The notes beneath the pieces were generated by a model. The model made no database searches, was not told the origin of the DNA, and saw only the letters and a program-made list of their open reading frames with translations. A stretch of DNA of 64,000 nt from Aurantibrevibacter litoralis (GTDB lineage Bacteria; Bacteroidota; Bacteroidia; Flavobacteriales; Flavobacteriaceae): assembly GCF_034651555.1 (NCBI RefSeq), contig NZ_JAYEEQ010000004.1, forward strand, positions 124,001-188,000. Reading direction: 5' to 3'. This document shows positions 34,840 to 44,331 of the stretch, piece by piece. The position numbers and the translations under genes were made by a program. Numbering within the stretch: the stretch's first letter is position 1; every line of letters begins with the position of its first letter.

Positions 34840-36720
34840 ATGAAAAGGGGATTTGCAGGTTTTATTTTTATGTTGATTGCCGTATGTCTCGGATGTCAAA
34901 GCAAAACGAAAGAACTGCAACAGGAAACCGGAATTATGAATGAAACACAAAGTAAAAAGATCGTATATCAGGTTTTTACGCGTCTTTTTGGAAATACCAA
35001 CACCACCCATAAACCGTGGGGCACAATTGAAGAAAACGGCGTCGGAAAATTTAGTGATTTTACCGATACTGCCTTACAAGAAATTAGAAATCTGGGCGTT
35101 ACGCATATTTGGTATACCGGCGTTCCCCATCATGCAGTAATTACCGATTACAGCACATACGGCATTTCTAACGACGACCCCGATGTGGTAAAAGGCAGGG
35201 CCGGATCGCCCTATGCTGTTAAAGATTACTACTCCGTAAATCCGGATTTGGCAGAAGATCCTGCAAACCGTTTGGCAGAGTTTAAAGCCCTTATCCAAAG
35301 AACCCATAAGGCCGGGTTAAAACTCCTTATTGATATCGTTCCCAATCACGTGGCACGAAATTATGAAGGCAAAACATCACCAAAGGGCGTAGTTCCTTTC
35401 GGAAAAAATGATGATACCTCCGTGGAGTATCACCGAAATAATGATTTTTATTACATTCCGGGATCAGAATTCCAAGTACCTCAATGGAAAGACGGATACC
35501 TGCCTTTAGGAGGGGAAAATCATAAAATGGCCGATGGAAAATTTACCGAGAAACCGGCAAAATGGACCGGTAATGGATCGCGTTTGGCACAGCCCGATTT
35601 TAACGATTGGTACGAGACGGTTAAAATTAATTACGGCATTAGGCCCGATGGCAGTATCGATTTTGACACCCTTCCTGCGCATTATGCCACTGAAGATTAC
35701 CAGCAACATTTCAATTTTTGGGCCACCAAAGAGGTTCCCTCTTCTTGGAAAAAATTTAAAGACATTGCTCTTTTTTGGATCGATCACGGGGTGGATGGAT
35801 TTCGATACGATATGGCGGAAATGGTACCCGTAGAATTTTGGAGTTACCTTAACGCACATATTAAAACTAAAAATCCGGATGCTTTTTTGTTGGCCGAAGT
35901 GTACGACCCTTCGCGGTATAGGGATTATATTTTTAAAGGAAAAATGGACTACCTCTACGATAAGGTAGAAATGTACGATTCTCTGAAACACATTATGAAG
36001 GGTTATGGCTGGACCGACCACATTCCTGTAGTACAAGATGGCTACCAAGATATTGCGTCTCATTTGCTATTGTTTTTGGAAAACCATGACGAACAGCGTA
36101 TAGCGAGTCCGGAGTTTGCCGGAGATGCCCAAAAGGGGAAACCGGCCATGGTTGTTTCTGCTACCATTTCCAAAGCCCCGGTGATGCTCTATTTTGGACA
36201 AGAGGTGGGTGAACCCGGAGCGGAAGCTGCCGGATTTGGAAGCCCCTCTCGCACGTCAATTTTTGACTACATCGGGGTGCCCCATCACCAACGTTGGGTA
36301 AACAATAAAAAGTTTGATGGAGGCCAGCTTCGTCCGGAAGAAAAGGAACTACGAGAATTTTATAAGCGATTGCTCAACTTTACCAAAGCGAGTAAAGCGC
36401 TTATGGGTGCGTATCGGGATATCCATTATTACAATAGAGATCATACCGAAAATTATAATCATCGTGTGCTGTCTTATGTACGGTGGGTCGCTGATGAAAA
36501 AATCGTTGTAACTACCAATTTTGATGCCAACGACACCTATTCGTTTCAGCTTCAGATTCCCCCGGAAATCATCACCCAATGGAACCTTTCACCCGGAGAA
36601 TACAAGATCGAAGATGCGCTCTACGGTGCTTTTAATCGGCTTTCCGTTCAAGATGGTGTAGGGAAAATTGAGGTGGTGCTTCGTCCGTTAGAATCGTTTA
36701 TTTTTAGAATTAATTTGTAG
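34840..36720 (+). CDS. GH13 alpha-amylase-family lipoprotein
   Basis: A 626-residue exported enzyme; the signal peptide ends at the lipobox CLGC (Cys19). The four GH13 regions are visible: DIVPNH (region I), GFRYDMAE with nucleophile D324, LLAEVYD with acid E353, and LENHDEQ with D417. It should hydrolyse or transfer alpha-1,4-glucans outside the cytosol, either at the outer membrane (SusG-like) or in the periplasm. The LAEVYD and GSPSRTS segments are those of maltogenic or neopullulanase-like GH13 enzymes. It follows the phosphorylase by one base and starts the chain that feeds it. Confidence 0.9.
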   Translation: MKRGFAGFIFMLIAVCLGCQSKTKELQQETGIMNETQSKKIVYQVFTRLFGNTNTTHKPWGTIEENGVGKFSDFTDTALQEIRNLGVTHIWYTGVPHHAVITDYSTYGISNDDPDVVKGRAGSPYAVKDYYSVNPDLAEDPANRLAEFKALIQRTHKAGLKLLIDIVPNHVARNYEGKTSPKGVVPFGKNDDTSVEYHRNNDFYYIPGSEFQVPQWKDGYLPLGGENHKMADGKFTEKPAKWTGNGSRLAQPDFNDWYETVKINYGIRPDGSIDFDTLPAHYATEDYQQHFNFWATKEVPSSWKKFKDIALFWIDHGVDGFRYDMAEMVPVEFWSYLNAHIKTKNPDAFLLAEVYDPSRYRDYIFKGKMDYLYDKVEMYDSLKHIMKGYGWTDHIPVVQDGYQDIASHLLLFLENHDEQRIASPEFAGDAQKGKPAMVVSATISKAPVMLYFGQEVGEPGAEAAGFGSPSRTSIFDYIGVPHHQRWVNNKKFDGGQLRPEEKELREFYKRLLNFTKASKALMGAYRDIHYYNRDHTENYNHRVLSYVRWVADEKIVVTTNFDANDTYSFQLQIPPEIITQWNLSPGEYKIEDALYGAFNRLSVQDGVGKIEVVLRPLESFIFRINL

Positions 36721-36725
36721 CTATT

Positions 36726-37481
36726 ATGAGCAAAACCGTATCACTTTTAAGCATTTCCTTCTTTTTTATTCTTTTAAGCTGTACAAATATGAATACACCA
36801 TTAGTCATAGGGCATCGCGGAGCCATGGGGCACGAAACAGAAAATACATTGGCATCCATTCAGAAAGCTATGGATCTTGGGGTAGATATGATAGAAATAG
36901 ATGTCTTTAAGATTCACAGTGGTGAAATTGTTGTATTTCATGACGAAACTGTGGAAAGATTAAGTAATGGAGGCGGCCGTATTGAGGATTATGATGTGGT
37001 AGATTTAAAAAAACTAACTTTAGATGGAAATCATAAAATACCCTTGCTGCAAGATGTGTTAAAGCTCATAGACCATAAAACCCGATTAAATATTGAGTTA
37101 AAAGGTGCCAATACTGCCGATAGAACCAATTTTATCATCAATTACTACATTAAAGAAAAAGGATGGTCCTTGGATGATTTTGTGATATCGAGCTTTCGTT
37201 GGGATGAATTAAAGGCATTTCGAAAACTCAATCCGGACATTGCCATTGCCGTTCTTACAGAAGATGAAGATCCCTTAGATGCCATTCCGGTTGCCAAAGA
37301 ATTAAAAGCTGTAGCCATAAATCCGTATTTTAAGAAGCTCACCACGGAAAACGCAAAGCAGATACAAAATGCCGGTTTCAAGATTTATACCTGGACAGTG
37401 AACGAGCCGGAAGATATCGCCAGCGTAAAAGAACTACATGTAGACGGCATCATTACCAACTTTCCTGAGCGCGTACGCTAA
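36726..37481 (+). CDS. Glycerophosphodiester phosphodiesterase lipoprotein
   Basis: A 251-residue lipoprotein (lipobox ILLSC, Cys19) of the GDPD family. Active-site residues are H30-R31 in GHRGAMG, E57 and D59 in MIEIDV, and H72-D73 in VFHDE. It splits glycerophosphodiesters into glycerol 3-phosphate and an alcohol at the cell envelope. It is the fifth gene of the LacI-headed operon, an unusual place for phospholipid salvage. Glycerol genes glpF and glpK lie 1.3 kb away on the other strand, so the association may be functional without co-transcription. Confidence 0.9.
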   Translation: MSKTVSLLSISFFFILLSCTNMNTPLVIGHRGAMGHETENTLASIQKAMDLGVDMIEIDVFKIHSGEIVVFHDETVERLSNGGGRIEDYDVVDLKKLTLDGNHKIPLLQDVLKLIDHKTRLNIELKGANTADRTNFIINYYIKEKGWSLDDFVISSFRWDELKAFRKLNPDIAIAVLTEDEDPLDAIPVAKELKAVAINPYFKKLTTENAKQIQNAGFKIYTWTVNEPEDIASVKELHVDGIITNFPERVR

Positions 37482-38755
37482 TGCTCGATGTCTTAATTAT
37501 AGGAGGCGGAGCTGCCGGATTCTTTACGGCAATCCAAACGGCTTTGGCAAATCCGAAGTTAAACATTGCCATACTGGAACGCGGCAAAGAGGTGCTTACC
37601 AAGGTAAAGGTATCCGGTGGTGGTCGCTGTAATGTAGCACATGCCGAATTTGATCCTAGGGCGTTGACCACAAATTACCCCAGAGGGGAACGGGAACTTT
37701 TGGGGCCTTTTCATACTTTTTCCAGTGCAGAGACTATGGCCTTTTTTCAGGAGCGCAATGTGCCTTTAAAAATTGAAGCTGACGGACGCATTTTTCCGGA
37801 ATCAAATACGTCTCAGAGTGTAATCGATTGTTTTGTGCAAGAAACCGATCGGTTGGGTATTACCGTTCTCAAAAATAGTTCGGTTATAGCCATACAACCA
37901 TTAGACTGCGAAAAGGGTTGGCAGGTGCAGTCGATTCGAAAGGTATATCAAGCACAAAAAGTTGTAGTAGCTTCTGGTAGTAATCCTAAAATATGGGAAC
38001 TTCTCAAAGGATTAGGCCATAGCATTGTACCACCGGTACCCTCTTTGTTTACCTTTAATATTAAGGACGATCGCATTATAGGTATTCCGGGGGTAAGTAC
38101 TACGGCAAGGGTTATGATTACGGGGAAATCGAAACAAAATTCTAAAATTACCGTTCCTCTAAAAAGCTTGGCGCCTCCTGAGGCCTTGTTACAAAGCGAA
38201 GGTCCGGTATTAATTACGCATTGGGGATTAAGCGGGCCTGCAATTCTAAAGCTAAGCGCATGGGGCGCAGTACTTTTAAACACCTACGATTATAAATTTA
38301 AGATTCGGGTAAATTGGTTGCCCGATTTTCATGAAAATGCAGTTCTTCCTTACTTACTGGAAGTGAAGGACATAGAAGCAAAAAAAACAGTCTTGCGCAC
38401 CCATGCCGTAGCACTGCCGCGGCGGTTGTGGATTAATTTGGTAAAAGCGTCTGGCATTTCCGAGACCACAAAATGGGCCGATATTTCCAAAAATCAATTG
38501 CAACAATTAGCCCAACATCTTTGCAGTTCTGAATTTCAAGTCGATGGGAAAAGCACCTTCAAAGAAGAGTTTGTTACGGCCGGAGGTGTCGATTTAAAGG
38601 AAATTAATTTTAAAACATTTGAAAGTAAACTACATCCTAATTTATACTTTGCCGGAGAAGTGATTAATGTAGACGCCCTTACGGGCGGATTTAATTTCCA
38701 AAATGCATGGACCGGTGGCTATATTGCTGCCCAAGCTATAGCTCAAACAAAATAG
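37481..38755 (+). CDS. HI0933/YhiN-family FAD flavoprotein
   Basis: A 424-residue member of the BaiN/YhiN/HI0933 family. The N-terminal FAD Rossmann motif is LIIGGGAAGFFTAI, followed by VKVSGGGRCNVAHA, GRIFPESNTSQSV and the C-terminal FAGEVINVDALTGGFNFQNAW. The substrate of most members is unknown. Its ATG overlaps the stop of the GDPD gene by one base (TAATG), so it is translated as the last gene of the operon. Conserved residues for FAD binding are intact. No functional tie to sugar metabolism can be deduced. Confidence 0.92.
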   Translation: MLDVLIIGGGAAGFFTAIQTALANPKLNIAILERGKEVLTKVKVSGGGRCNVAHAEFDPRALTTNYPRGERELLGPFHTFSSAETMAFFQERNVPLKIEADGRIFPESNTSQSVIDCFVQETDRLGITVLKNSSVIAIQPLDCEKGWQVQSIRKVYQAQKVVVASGSNPKIWELLKGLGHSIVPPVPSLFTFNIKDDRIIGIPGVSTTARVMITGKSKQNSKITVPLKSLAPPEALLQSEGPVLITHWGLSGPAILKLSAWGAVLLNTYDYKFKIRVNWLPDFHENAVLPYLLEVKDIEAKKTVLRTHAVALPRRLWINLVKASGISETTKWADISKNQLQQLAQHLCSSEFQVDGKSTFKEEFVTAGGVDLKEINFKTFESKLHPNLYFAGEVINVDALTGGFNFQNAWTGGYIAAQAIAQTK

Positions 38756-38809
38756 ATACAAAATAAATGCGTCTGCCATTTGGCAAACCTTTCGTGAAAA
38801 CGCCGGTAT

Positions 38810-39538
38810 TTAAGCCAATAAACGCATTAAAATTGCGGCGATAGCAGCGCCCACAATAGGCCCTACAATGGGTACCCAAGCATATTCCCAATCACTGGAA
38901 TCCTTATCTTTTAAAGGAAGCAAGGCGTGCACAATTCTAGGGCCTAAATCTCTTGCGGGATTAATAGCATAGCCCGTAGTACCCCCAAGCGATAATCCTA
39001 TAGCCCATACCAAAAAAGCCACAGGAATGGCGCCCAAAGAGCCCAAACCTACCACGGTTTCCGTATCGGAAATGCTGGCGTTGGTAAAGTACAAAATTGT
39101 AAAAATGAGCACAAAAGTGCCCACTATTTCACTTATAACGTTGCTAAATGGATTGCGAATGGCCGGTGCCGTGCAAAAAACCGCAATTTTGGATCCCTTT
39201 GTGTCGGTAGCATTAAAATGATCCCTATATACCAACCAAACTAAGAATGCGCCTATCATGGCTCCTATCATTTGTGCTAGCACAAAAAGCGGCACTTCCT
39301 GCCACGCAAATTTTCCCGCAATGGCCAAGCCTACAGACACCGCAGGATTTAAATGAGCACCGCTGTAGGGGCCGGCTACCACTACGCCTACGTACACAGC
39401 TAATGCCCATCCTGTGGTAATAACGATCCAACCGCTATTATTTCCCTTGGTGCTGTTGAGCACTACGTTGGCAACCACACCGCCTCCGAGGACGATTAAC
39501 AACATAGTTCCTATTATTTCCGCGATAAATGGAGTCAT
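38810..39538 (-). CDS. glpF: Glycerol facilitator (aquaglyceroporin)
   Basis: A 242-residue MIP-family channel with six membrane helices and two half-helices. The NPA motifs are N64-P65-A66 in AHLNPAVS and N193-P194-A195 in YAINPARDLGPR. The Asp after the second NPAR marks glycerol rather than water specificity. It is 32 bases downstream of glpK and should be co-transcribed, so imported glycerol is trapped by phosphorylation. The protein ends in hydrophobic residues without a cytosolic tail. Confidence 0.95.
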   Translation of the reverse strand: MTPFIAEIIGTMLLIVLGGGVVANVVLNSTKGNNSGWIVITTGWALAVYVGVVVAGPYSGAHLNPAVSVGLAIAGKFAWQEVPLFVLAQMIGAMIGAFLVWLVYRDHFNATDTKGSKIAVFCTAPAIRNPFSNVISEIVGTFVLIFTILYFTNASISDTETVVGLGSLGAIPVAFLVWAIGLSLGGTTGYAINPARDLGPRIVHALLPLKDKDSSDWEYAWVPIVGPIVGAAIAAILMRLLA

Positions 39539-39570
39539 ATCTTCTTCTTTATTTTTAGGATTTGGGTTTT

Positions 39571-41061
39571 TTATTTAGAATAATATTGTACCGCATCGAT
39601 GGCTTTGTACCAGCCGGTAATGCCAGCATCTATAGCTGTTCTTTCTTGGGTAGGACTAAAATGGATATCGGTTTGCCAAATTTCTTGAATTTCGTCAAGG
39701 TCTTTCCAATACCCTACAGCCAGTCCGGCGAGATAGGCCGCCCCCATAACAGTGGTCTCCACAATTTTGGGCCTTACGGTAACGGTATTAAGGACATCGG
39801 CCTGAAACTGCATCAGCATCTTATTTACGGTAGCGCCTCCATCAACCCGTAATTCTTTGATGGAAACGCCAGAATCGGCTTCCATAGCCTTTAAAATGTC
39901 CATGGTTTGATACGCAATAGATTCTAGAGCCGCTCTAGCAATATGGGCATCTGTACTACCCCGAGTAAGGCCAAAAATAGAACCTTGCGCTCTTTGATTC
40001 CAATGCGGTGCACCCAGTCCGGCAAAGGCAGGCACAAAATACACCCCTTCTGAAGCCTCCACAGAGGCCGCCAATTTTTCGACATCGGCCGAATTTTTTA
40101 TAATTTTTAAACTATCGCGCAGCCACTGCACCACCGCTCCAGCAATGAAAATACTACCTTCGAGCGCATAGGTGGTTTTTCCATTAATTTGCCATGCCAC
40201 GGTAGTTAATAGGTTATTGTTTGATACGATAGGTGTGTCACCGATATTCATCAACATAAAACAGCCGGTACCATAGGTGTTTTTTACCATTCCGGGTTTT
40301 GTACACATTTGCCCAAACAATGCCGCTTGCTGATCGCCGGCAATACCCGCAATCGGAATTTTAACGGCAAAAAAATTGGGGTGGGTGTGCCCATATACCT
40401 CACTGGATTGCTTTACCTCCGGCAACATACTTTTGGGAATGGTAAGCAATTCTAGGAGCTCATCATCCCACTCTAACGTGTTTATGTTAAACATTAATGT
40501 TCTGGCGGCATTGGTAACGTCTGTGATGTGCAGATTACCCTTGGTCATGTTCCAAATAAGCCATGTATCTATAGTGCCTAGAAGTAATTCTCCCGCCTCG
40601 GCTCGTTCTCTGGCACCCTCTACATGATCTAGAATCCATTTTACTTTGGTACCCGAAAAATAAGCATCGATTACCAATCCTGTTTTTTCCCGAATCATGG
40701 ACTCTTTTCCCATTTTTTTTAAGGTATCGCAATAATCGGCGGTTCTCTTGTCTTGCCACACAATGGCATTATACACGGGTTCACCTGTTTTCTTGTCCCA
40801 AACTACCACAGTTTCGCGTTGGTTGGTGATCCCTATGGCCGCAATATCGGCACCGGTAAGTCCTTTTTTTGCCGTGGCTTCGGCAGCCATACCAGCCTGT
40901 GTAGACCAAATTTCAACGGCATCGTGCTCTACCCATCCCGGTTTTGGGAAATATTGGGTAAATTCTTTTTGAGCAACGGAAACGATAGTTCCTTTTTCAT
41001 CAAAAACTACGGCACGGGAACTGGTAGTACCTTGGTCTAAGGCAAGGATAAACTTATTCAT
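39571..41061 (-). CDS. glpK: Glycerol kinase
   Basis: A 496-residue FGGY-family kinase converting glycerol to glycerol 3-phosphate. The ATP-binding N-terminus is ILALDQGTTSSRAVVF. Further motifs are WVEHDAVEIW, NQRETVVVWDKKTGEP (residue contacts to glycerol), WQDKRTADYC, GIAGDQQAALFGQ and GTGCFMLMN. It is upstream of glpF on the same strand. No glpD is in the window. The 302-base region upstream holds its promoter. Confidence 0.97.
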   Translation of the reverse strand: MNKFILALDQGTTSSRAVVFDEKGTIVSVAQKEFTQYFPKPGWVEHDAVEIWSTQAGMAAEATAKKGLTGADIAAIGITNQRETVVVWDKKTGEPVYNAIVWQDKRTADYCDTLKKMGKESMIREKTGLVIDAYFSGTKVKWILDHVEGARERAEAGELLLGTIDTWLIWNMTKGNLHITDVTNAARTLMFNINTLEWDDELLELLTIPKSMLPEVKQSSEVYGHTHPNFFAVKIPIAGIAGDQQAALFGQMCTKPGMVKNTYGTGCFMLMNIGDTPIVSNNNLLTTVAWQINGKTTYALEGSIFIAGAVVQWLRDSLKIIKNSADVEKLAASVEASEGVYFVPAFAGLGAPHWNQRAQGSIFGLTRGSTDAHIARAALESIAYQTMDILKAMEADSGVSIKELRVDGGATVNKMLMQFQADVLNTVTVRPKIVETTVMGAAYLAGLAVGYWKDLDEIQEIWQTDIHFSPTQERTAIDAGITGWYKAIDAVQYYSK

Positions 41062-41363
41062 GGGTCTTTTTATTTTGTTTTTATCATGGATTTTTCAGAA
41101 CAGCATGGCGTAACTTTCATCAAGTTGTTGGGGTGAATTTAAAAATAATGTCATCGTATCTATTTTTTTTATTCCACACGCATATATCCCTCAAAAGTTT
41201 CTAAACTACTAAAAATAGCTTACTTTCTTTATGTATTTGGCGTTGAATTTACTAAATAATTACAGAAAACATTTTTTTACATTGTACAATCCTTTTGCAA
41301 CTCACCACAGCTAGGTAGTATTTGTATGAGGCGAAACTCCGAAACGAAAAAAAACTTTAAGAT
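41062..41363. other. 302-base intergenic region upstream of glpK
   Basis: It must hold the glpK promoter. I found no exact TAnnTTTG, no clear operator and no hairpin of note. The left part is moderately AT-rich and the right part carries the tspO downstream sequence. No gene is visible. Confidence 0.5.
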
Positions 41364-41837
41364 TTAATTGAGTTCCCAAATCTTATAATTAAGCATAGTG
41401 GCGAAACCAACCCAAAGCAAATAAGGAATAAGTAAAGCCGCTGCGGTTTTGCTTACCACTCTAAACCATTTTATAGTAAACAGTATAAGAATAAGCAAAC
41501 TCAGAATTATCAGCAATGCTCCAAAGGGATTTTTAAATCCGAAAAAAACAATACTCCAAAGTGCGTTGAGTAGCAATTGAAAACCAAAATGATACAAAGC
41601 GGTTTTTACCCATATATGATAAAACCCCTTGGCCCATACCAAACCGGCCGCTACGCCCATCATAATATAGAGAAGCGTCCATACTGGGGCAAATACCCAG
41701 TTAGGGGGACTAAAACTTGGTTTTTGCAAGGTAAGGTACCAATCGTTTACCGAACTTTGGGTAGCCAAACTGGACAGGAAGCCAATGGCAAGGCAAATAC
41801 TTATTGCAACACTGATATAGGTTAGTTTCTTTTTCAA
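41364..41837 (-). CDS. tspO: TspO/MBR-family membrane protein
   Basis: A 157-residue protein with five predicted membrane helices. The conserved WYLTLQKPSFSPPNWVFAPVWTLLY segment (residues about 33-57) and the LNALWSIVFFGFKNP helix identify the family, which binds porphyrins and related tetrapyrroles and takes part in stress or light responses. The N-terminal helix could be read as a signal anchor. It diverges from the mevalonate decarboxylase gene. No photosynthesis genes are nearby. Confidence 0.92.
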   Translation of the reverse strand: MKKKLTYISVAISICLAIGFLSSLATQSSVNDWYLTLQKPSFSPPNWVFAPVWTLLYIMMGVAAGLVWAKGFYHIWVKTALYHFGFQLLLNALWSIVFFGFKNPFGALLIILSLLILILFTIKWFRVVSKTAAALLIPYLLWVGFATMLNYKIWELN

Positions 41838-41908
41838 ATTGAGTTAGATCAATAGCCCTAAAGTAGCAATTTATTTTAATTGTCGCCACAGTAAAACCAC
41901 TTAAAAGC

Positions 41909-41916
41909 TATCTTTG
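41909..41916 (+). promoter_or_regulatory. -7 element TATCTTTG for mvaD
   Basis: An exact TAnnTTTG match 17 bases before the mvaD start. It implies a very short leader. The upstream TTG at 41880-41882 is 26 bases away, longer than the usual spacing. Confidence 0.45.
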
Positions 41917-41933
41917 CCAAAATTGCCATGTAA

Positions 41934-43031
41934 ATGACCGAAAATGATTTTGTGCCATTGATAAATGCCGAAGGTAAAAAGGGCGGTAAGGTCACCTGGC
42001 AAGCACCAAGTAATATTGCTTTGGTAAAATATTGGGGCAAACTAAAAAATCAAATTCCAGCAAATCCTTCCTTAAGTTTTACCTTAGATACCTGTGTTAC
42101 TACTACCAGCGTTTCTTATACCAAATTGAAAAATCCACGAAACGATTTTTCTTTTGATTTTCTCTTTGAGGGCAAGCCTAAGCCCGATTTTGAACCCAAG
42201 ATAAAGCTATTTTTTTCCAGAATTGAACCTTACAGTCCTTTTTTGAAAGACTATCATTTGGTTATAACAACCTCAAATTCATTTCCGCATAGTAGTGGTA
42301 TTGCTTCGTCTGCAAGCGGTATGGCTGCACTTTCCCTCTGCATAATGGCAATGGAGCGCGAGTTTTATCCGGACATGGAGCCGGAATATTTCACTAAAAA
42401 AGCGTCCTTTTTGTCGCGCTTGGGCTCCGGAAGTGCTTGTCGTAGTATACAAGGCGGGGTCATACATTGGGGACAACACCAAGAAATTTTAGGAAGTTCT
42501 GATAGGTACGCCATTCCATACCCTTTCTTGATCCATAAGGTCTTTGCAGATTATCAAGACACCATTTTATTGGTAGACAAAGGACAGAAACAAGTAAGCA
42601 GTTCATTAGGGCATGATTTAATGCTGAACCATCCGTATGCCAAGAGTCGATTTTTGCAAGCGCACGAAAATATAACACGGTTACAAGCCGTTTTTAAAGA
42701 TGGTAATCTCGATAAATTTATTGAAATTGTAGAAAGTGAAGCCCTTACGCTGCACGCCATGATGATGACGGCAAATCCGTATTTTATGTTGATGCGACCT
42801 CATACTTTGGAAATTATTTCAAGAATTTGGACATTTCGGAAAGCTACACGTACTCCGGTTTGTTTTACGTTAGACGCAGGTGCTAATGTCCATTTGCTTT
42901 ATCCGAAAAAAAATCAAAATGAAATTTTGTATTTTATTACAAATGAGTTAGTTGCCTATTGTGAAAACGAGCAGTATATTTGCGACCAAATTGGTTTTGG
43001 CGCCAAGGAGATTTTAAGTAAAGATGTGTAA
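41934..43031 (+). CDS. mvaD: Diphosphomevalonate decarboxylase
   Basis: A 365-residue GHMP-superfamily enzyme that converts mevalonate diphosphate to isopentenyl diphosphate. Motifs are VTWQAPSNIALVKYWGK near the N-terminus, the phosphate loop FPHSSGIASSASGMAAL and SRLGSGSACRSIQGG. The C-terminal CFTLDAGANVHLLYP segment carries the conserved acid. It starts the isoprenoid group mvaD, kinase, UbiA. The 351-base gap before the kinase suggests the latter may have its own promoter. Confidence 0.93.
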   Translation: MTENDFVPLINAEGKKGGKVTWQAPSNIALVKYWGKLKNQIPANPSLSFTLDTCVTTTSVSYTKLKNPRNDFSFDFLFEGKPKPDFEPKIKLFFSRIEPYSPFLKDYHLVITTSNSFPHSSGIASSASGMAALSLCIMAMEREFYPDMEPEYFTKKASFLSRLGSGSACRSIQGGVIHWGQHQEILGSSDRYAIPYPFLIHKVFADYQDTILLVDKGQKQVSSSLGHDLMLNHPYAKSRFLQAHENITRLQAVFKDGNLDKFIEIVESEALTLHAMMMTANPYFMLMRPHTLEIISRIWTFRKATRTPVCFTLDAGANVHLLYPKKNQNEILYFITNELVAYCENEQYICDQIGFGAKEILSKDV

Positions 43032-43382
43032 TTTATATCTGAGTTATGCGTTATCTTTATCGATGTAATGGGCAGTAAGACCAAAATTATTGATTTTACC
43101 TTATAAAGTCTATATATTTGGGATTCAGCAACCTATTTCGGTATTGCACTTAATTAACAAATAGAATTTTTAATTTATGTTTATAAAATGAGCCCTAACC
43201 ATGACGTTGATACCAACCGAAAATGTAGATTGGCAAATTTTACCTGCCTGTCGGCAAAGGCAGATCTGACAACTAAAAATTTAATGAATGAATGAACCAT
43301 CCATGATTCATTTTTGATTGCACAGAAAAATGATCACTTGGATGTTCGTTAAGACCACTAAAAAACAATATACCGATACCCT
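43032..43382. other. 351-base intergenic region between mvaD and the GHMP kinase
   Basis: It carries a small palindrome, CTGCC at 43244-43248 with GGCAG at 43259-43263, that can alternatively pair as TGCC/GGCA (43245-43256). The text resembles a short flavobacterial intergenic repeat. No gene, terminator with T tract, or exact -7 element was found. Confidence 0.45.
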
Positions 43383-44321
43383 ATGAAAGGACCATTATTC
43401 TACGCTAAAATTCTACTTTTTGGAGAGTATGGTATTATAAAGGACTCTAAAGGCCTTTCCATTCCGTATAATTTCTTTAAAGGTGCGCTTAAAACAAGTA
43501 AAAACTTATCCGGAACCGCTAAGAAATCAAATGAACACCTAAGTGCTTTTTTAGATTATTTACAAAAAATACAACACAATGACCCACAGCTCGTCCGTTT
43601 TGATTTAGACGCACTTAAAGCAGATATTGACGGAGGCATGTATTTTGACAGTTCTATTCCGCAAGGCTATGGGGTTGGCAGCAGTGGCGCCCTAGTTGCT
43701 GCGATCTATGACAAATACGCCACAGACAAAATTACAATCTTAGAAAATTTAACTCGGGAGAAACTATTAAAATTAAAATCCATTTTCGGAGCAATGGAAT
43801 CCTTTTTTCATGGAAAATCTTCCGGATTAGACCCACTGAACAGCTATCTTAGCTTGCCCATACTCATCAATTCTAAAGACAATATAGAATCTACCAGCAT
43901 ACCCTCTCAGAACCTCGGGGGTAAAGGAGCCGTCTTTTTGTTAGACAGTGGCACCACCGGGGAAACAGCACCGATGGTTCAAATTTTCATGGAGCAAATG
44001 AAGCATGAAGGTTTCCGAAATATGCTTAAAACTCAATTTATTAAGCATACCGATGCCTGCGTGGATGATTTTATAAATGGCAATATAAAATCGCTCTTCA
44101 GCAACATAAAACACCTTTCGCATGTGGTACTCGACAATTTTAAACCGATGATTCCTGTAGAATTCCACAAGCTATGGAAACAGGGCATAGACACCAACGA
44201 GTATTATTTAAAACTTTGTGGTTCTGGTGGTGGTGGATATATTTTGGGATTCACAGAAGATATTGAAAAAGCAAAAAAAGCACTAAAAGGGTATAAATTA
44301 GAGGTGGTCTACAACTTCTAA
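43383..44321 (+). CDS. GHMP kinase, mevalonate kinase-like
   Basis: A 312-residue GHMP kinase. The N-terminus reads YAKILLFGEYGII, a mevalonate-kinase-type start. The phosphate loop is PQGYGVGSSGALVAAIY. The segment FHGKSSGLDPLNSYLSLP carries the conserved acid, and CGSGGGGYILGF is the C-terminal glycine-rich motif. With mvaD upstream and UbiA 10 bases downstream, a mevalonate-pathway role is very likely. Phosphomevalonate kinase activity is a less favoured alternative. Confidence 0.88.
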   Translation: MKGPLFYAKILLFGEYGIIKDSKGLSIPYNFFKGALKTSKNLSGTAKKSNEHLSAFLDYLQKIQHNDPQLVRFDLDALKADIDGGMYFDSSIPQGYGVGSSGALVAAIYDKYATDKITILENLTREKLLKLKSIFGAMESFFHGKSSGLDPLNSYLSLPILINSKDNIESTSIPSQNLGGKGAVFLLDSGTTGETAPMVQIFMEQMKHEGFRNMLKTQFIKHTDACVDDFINGNIKSLFSNIKHLSHVVLDNFKPMIPVEFHKLWKQGIDTNEYYLKLCGSGGGGYILGFTEDIEKAKKALKGYKLEVVYNF

Positions 44322-44331
44322 ATCCAACATC

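Noticed and set aside
35506..36063. A 185-codon frame antisense to the GH13 gene
   Set aside because: It lies wholly within a well-supported GH13 gene whose catalytic regions cover this stretch; antisense openness is a codon-bias effect.
36726..41061. A single glycerol operon of the phosphodiesterase, glpF and glpK
   Set aside because: The phosphodiesterase is on the plus strand within the LacI-headed operon, whereas glpK-glpF are on the minus strand; they cannot share a transcript.
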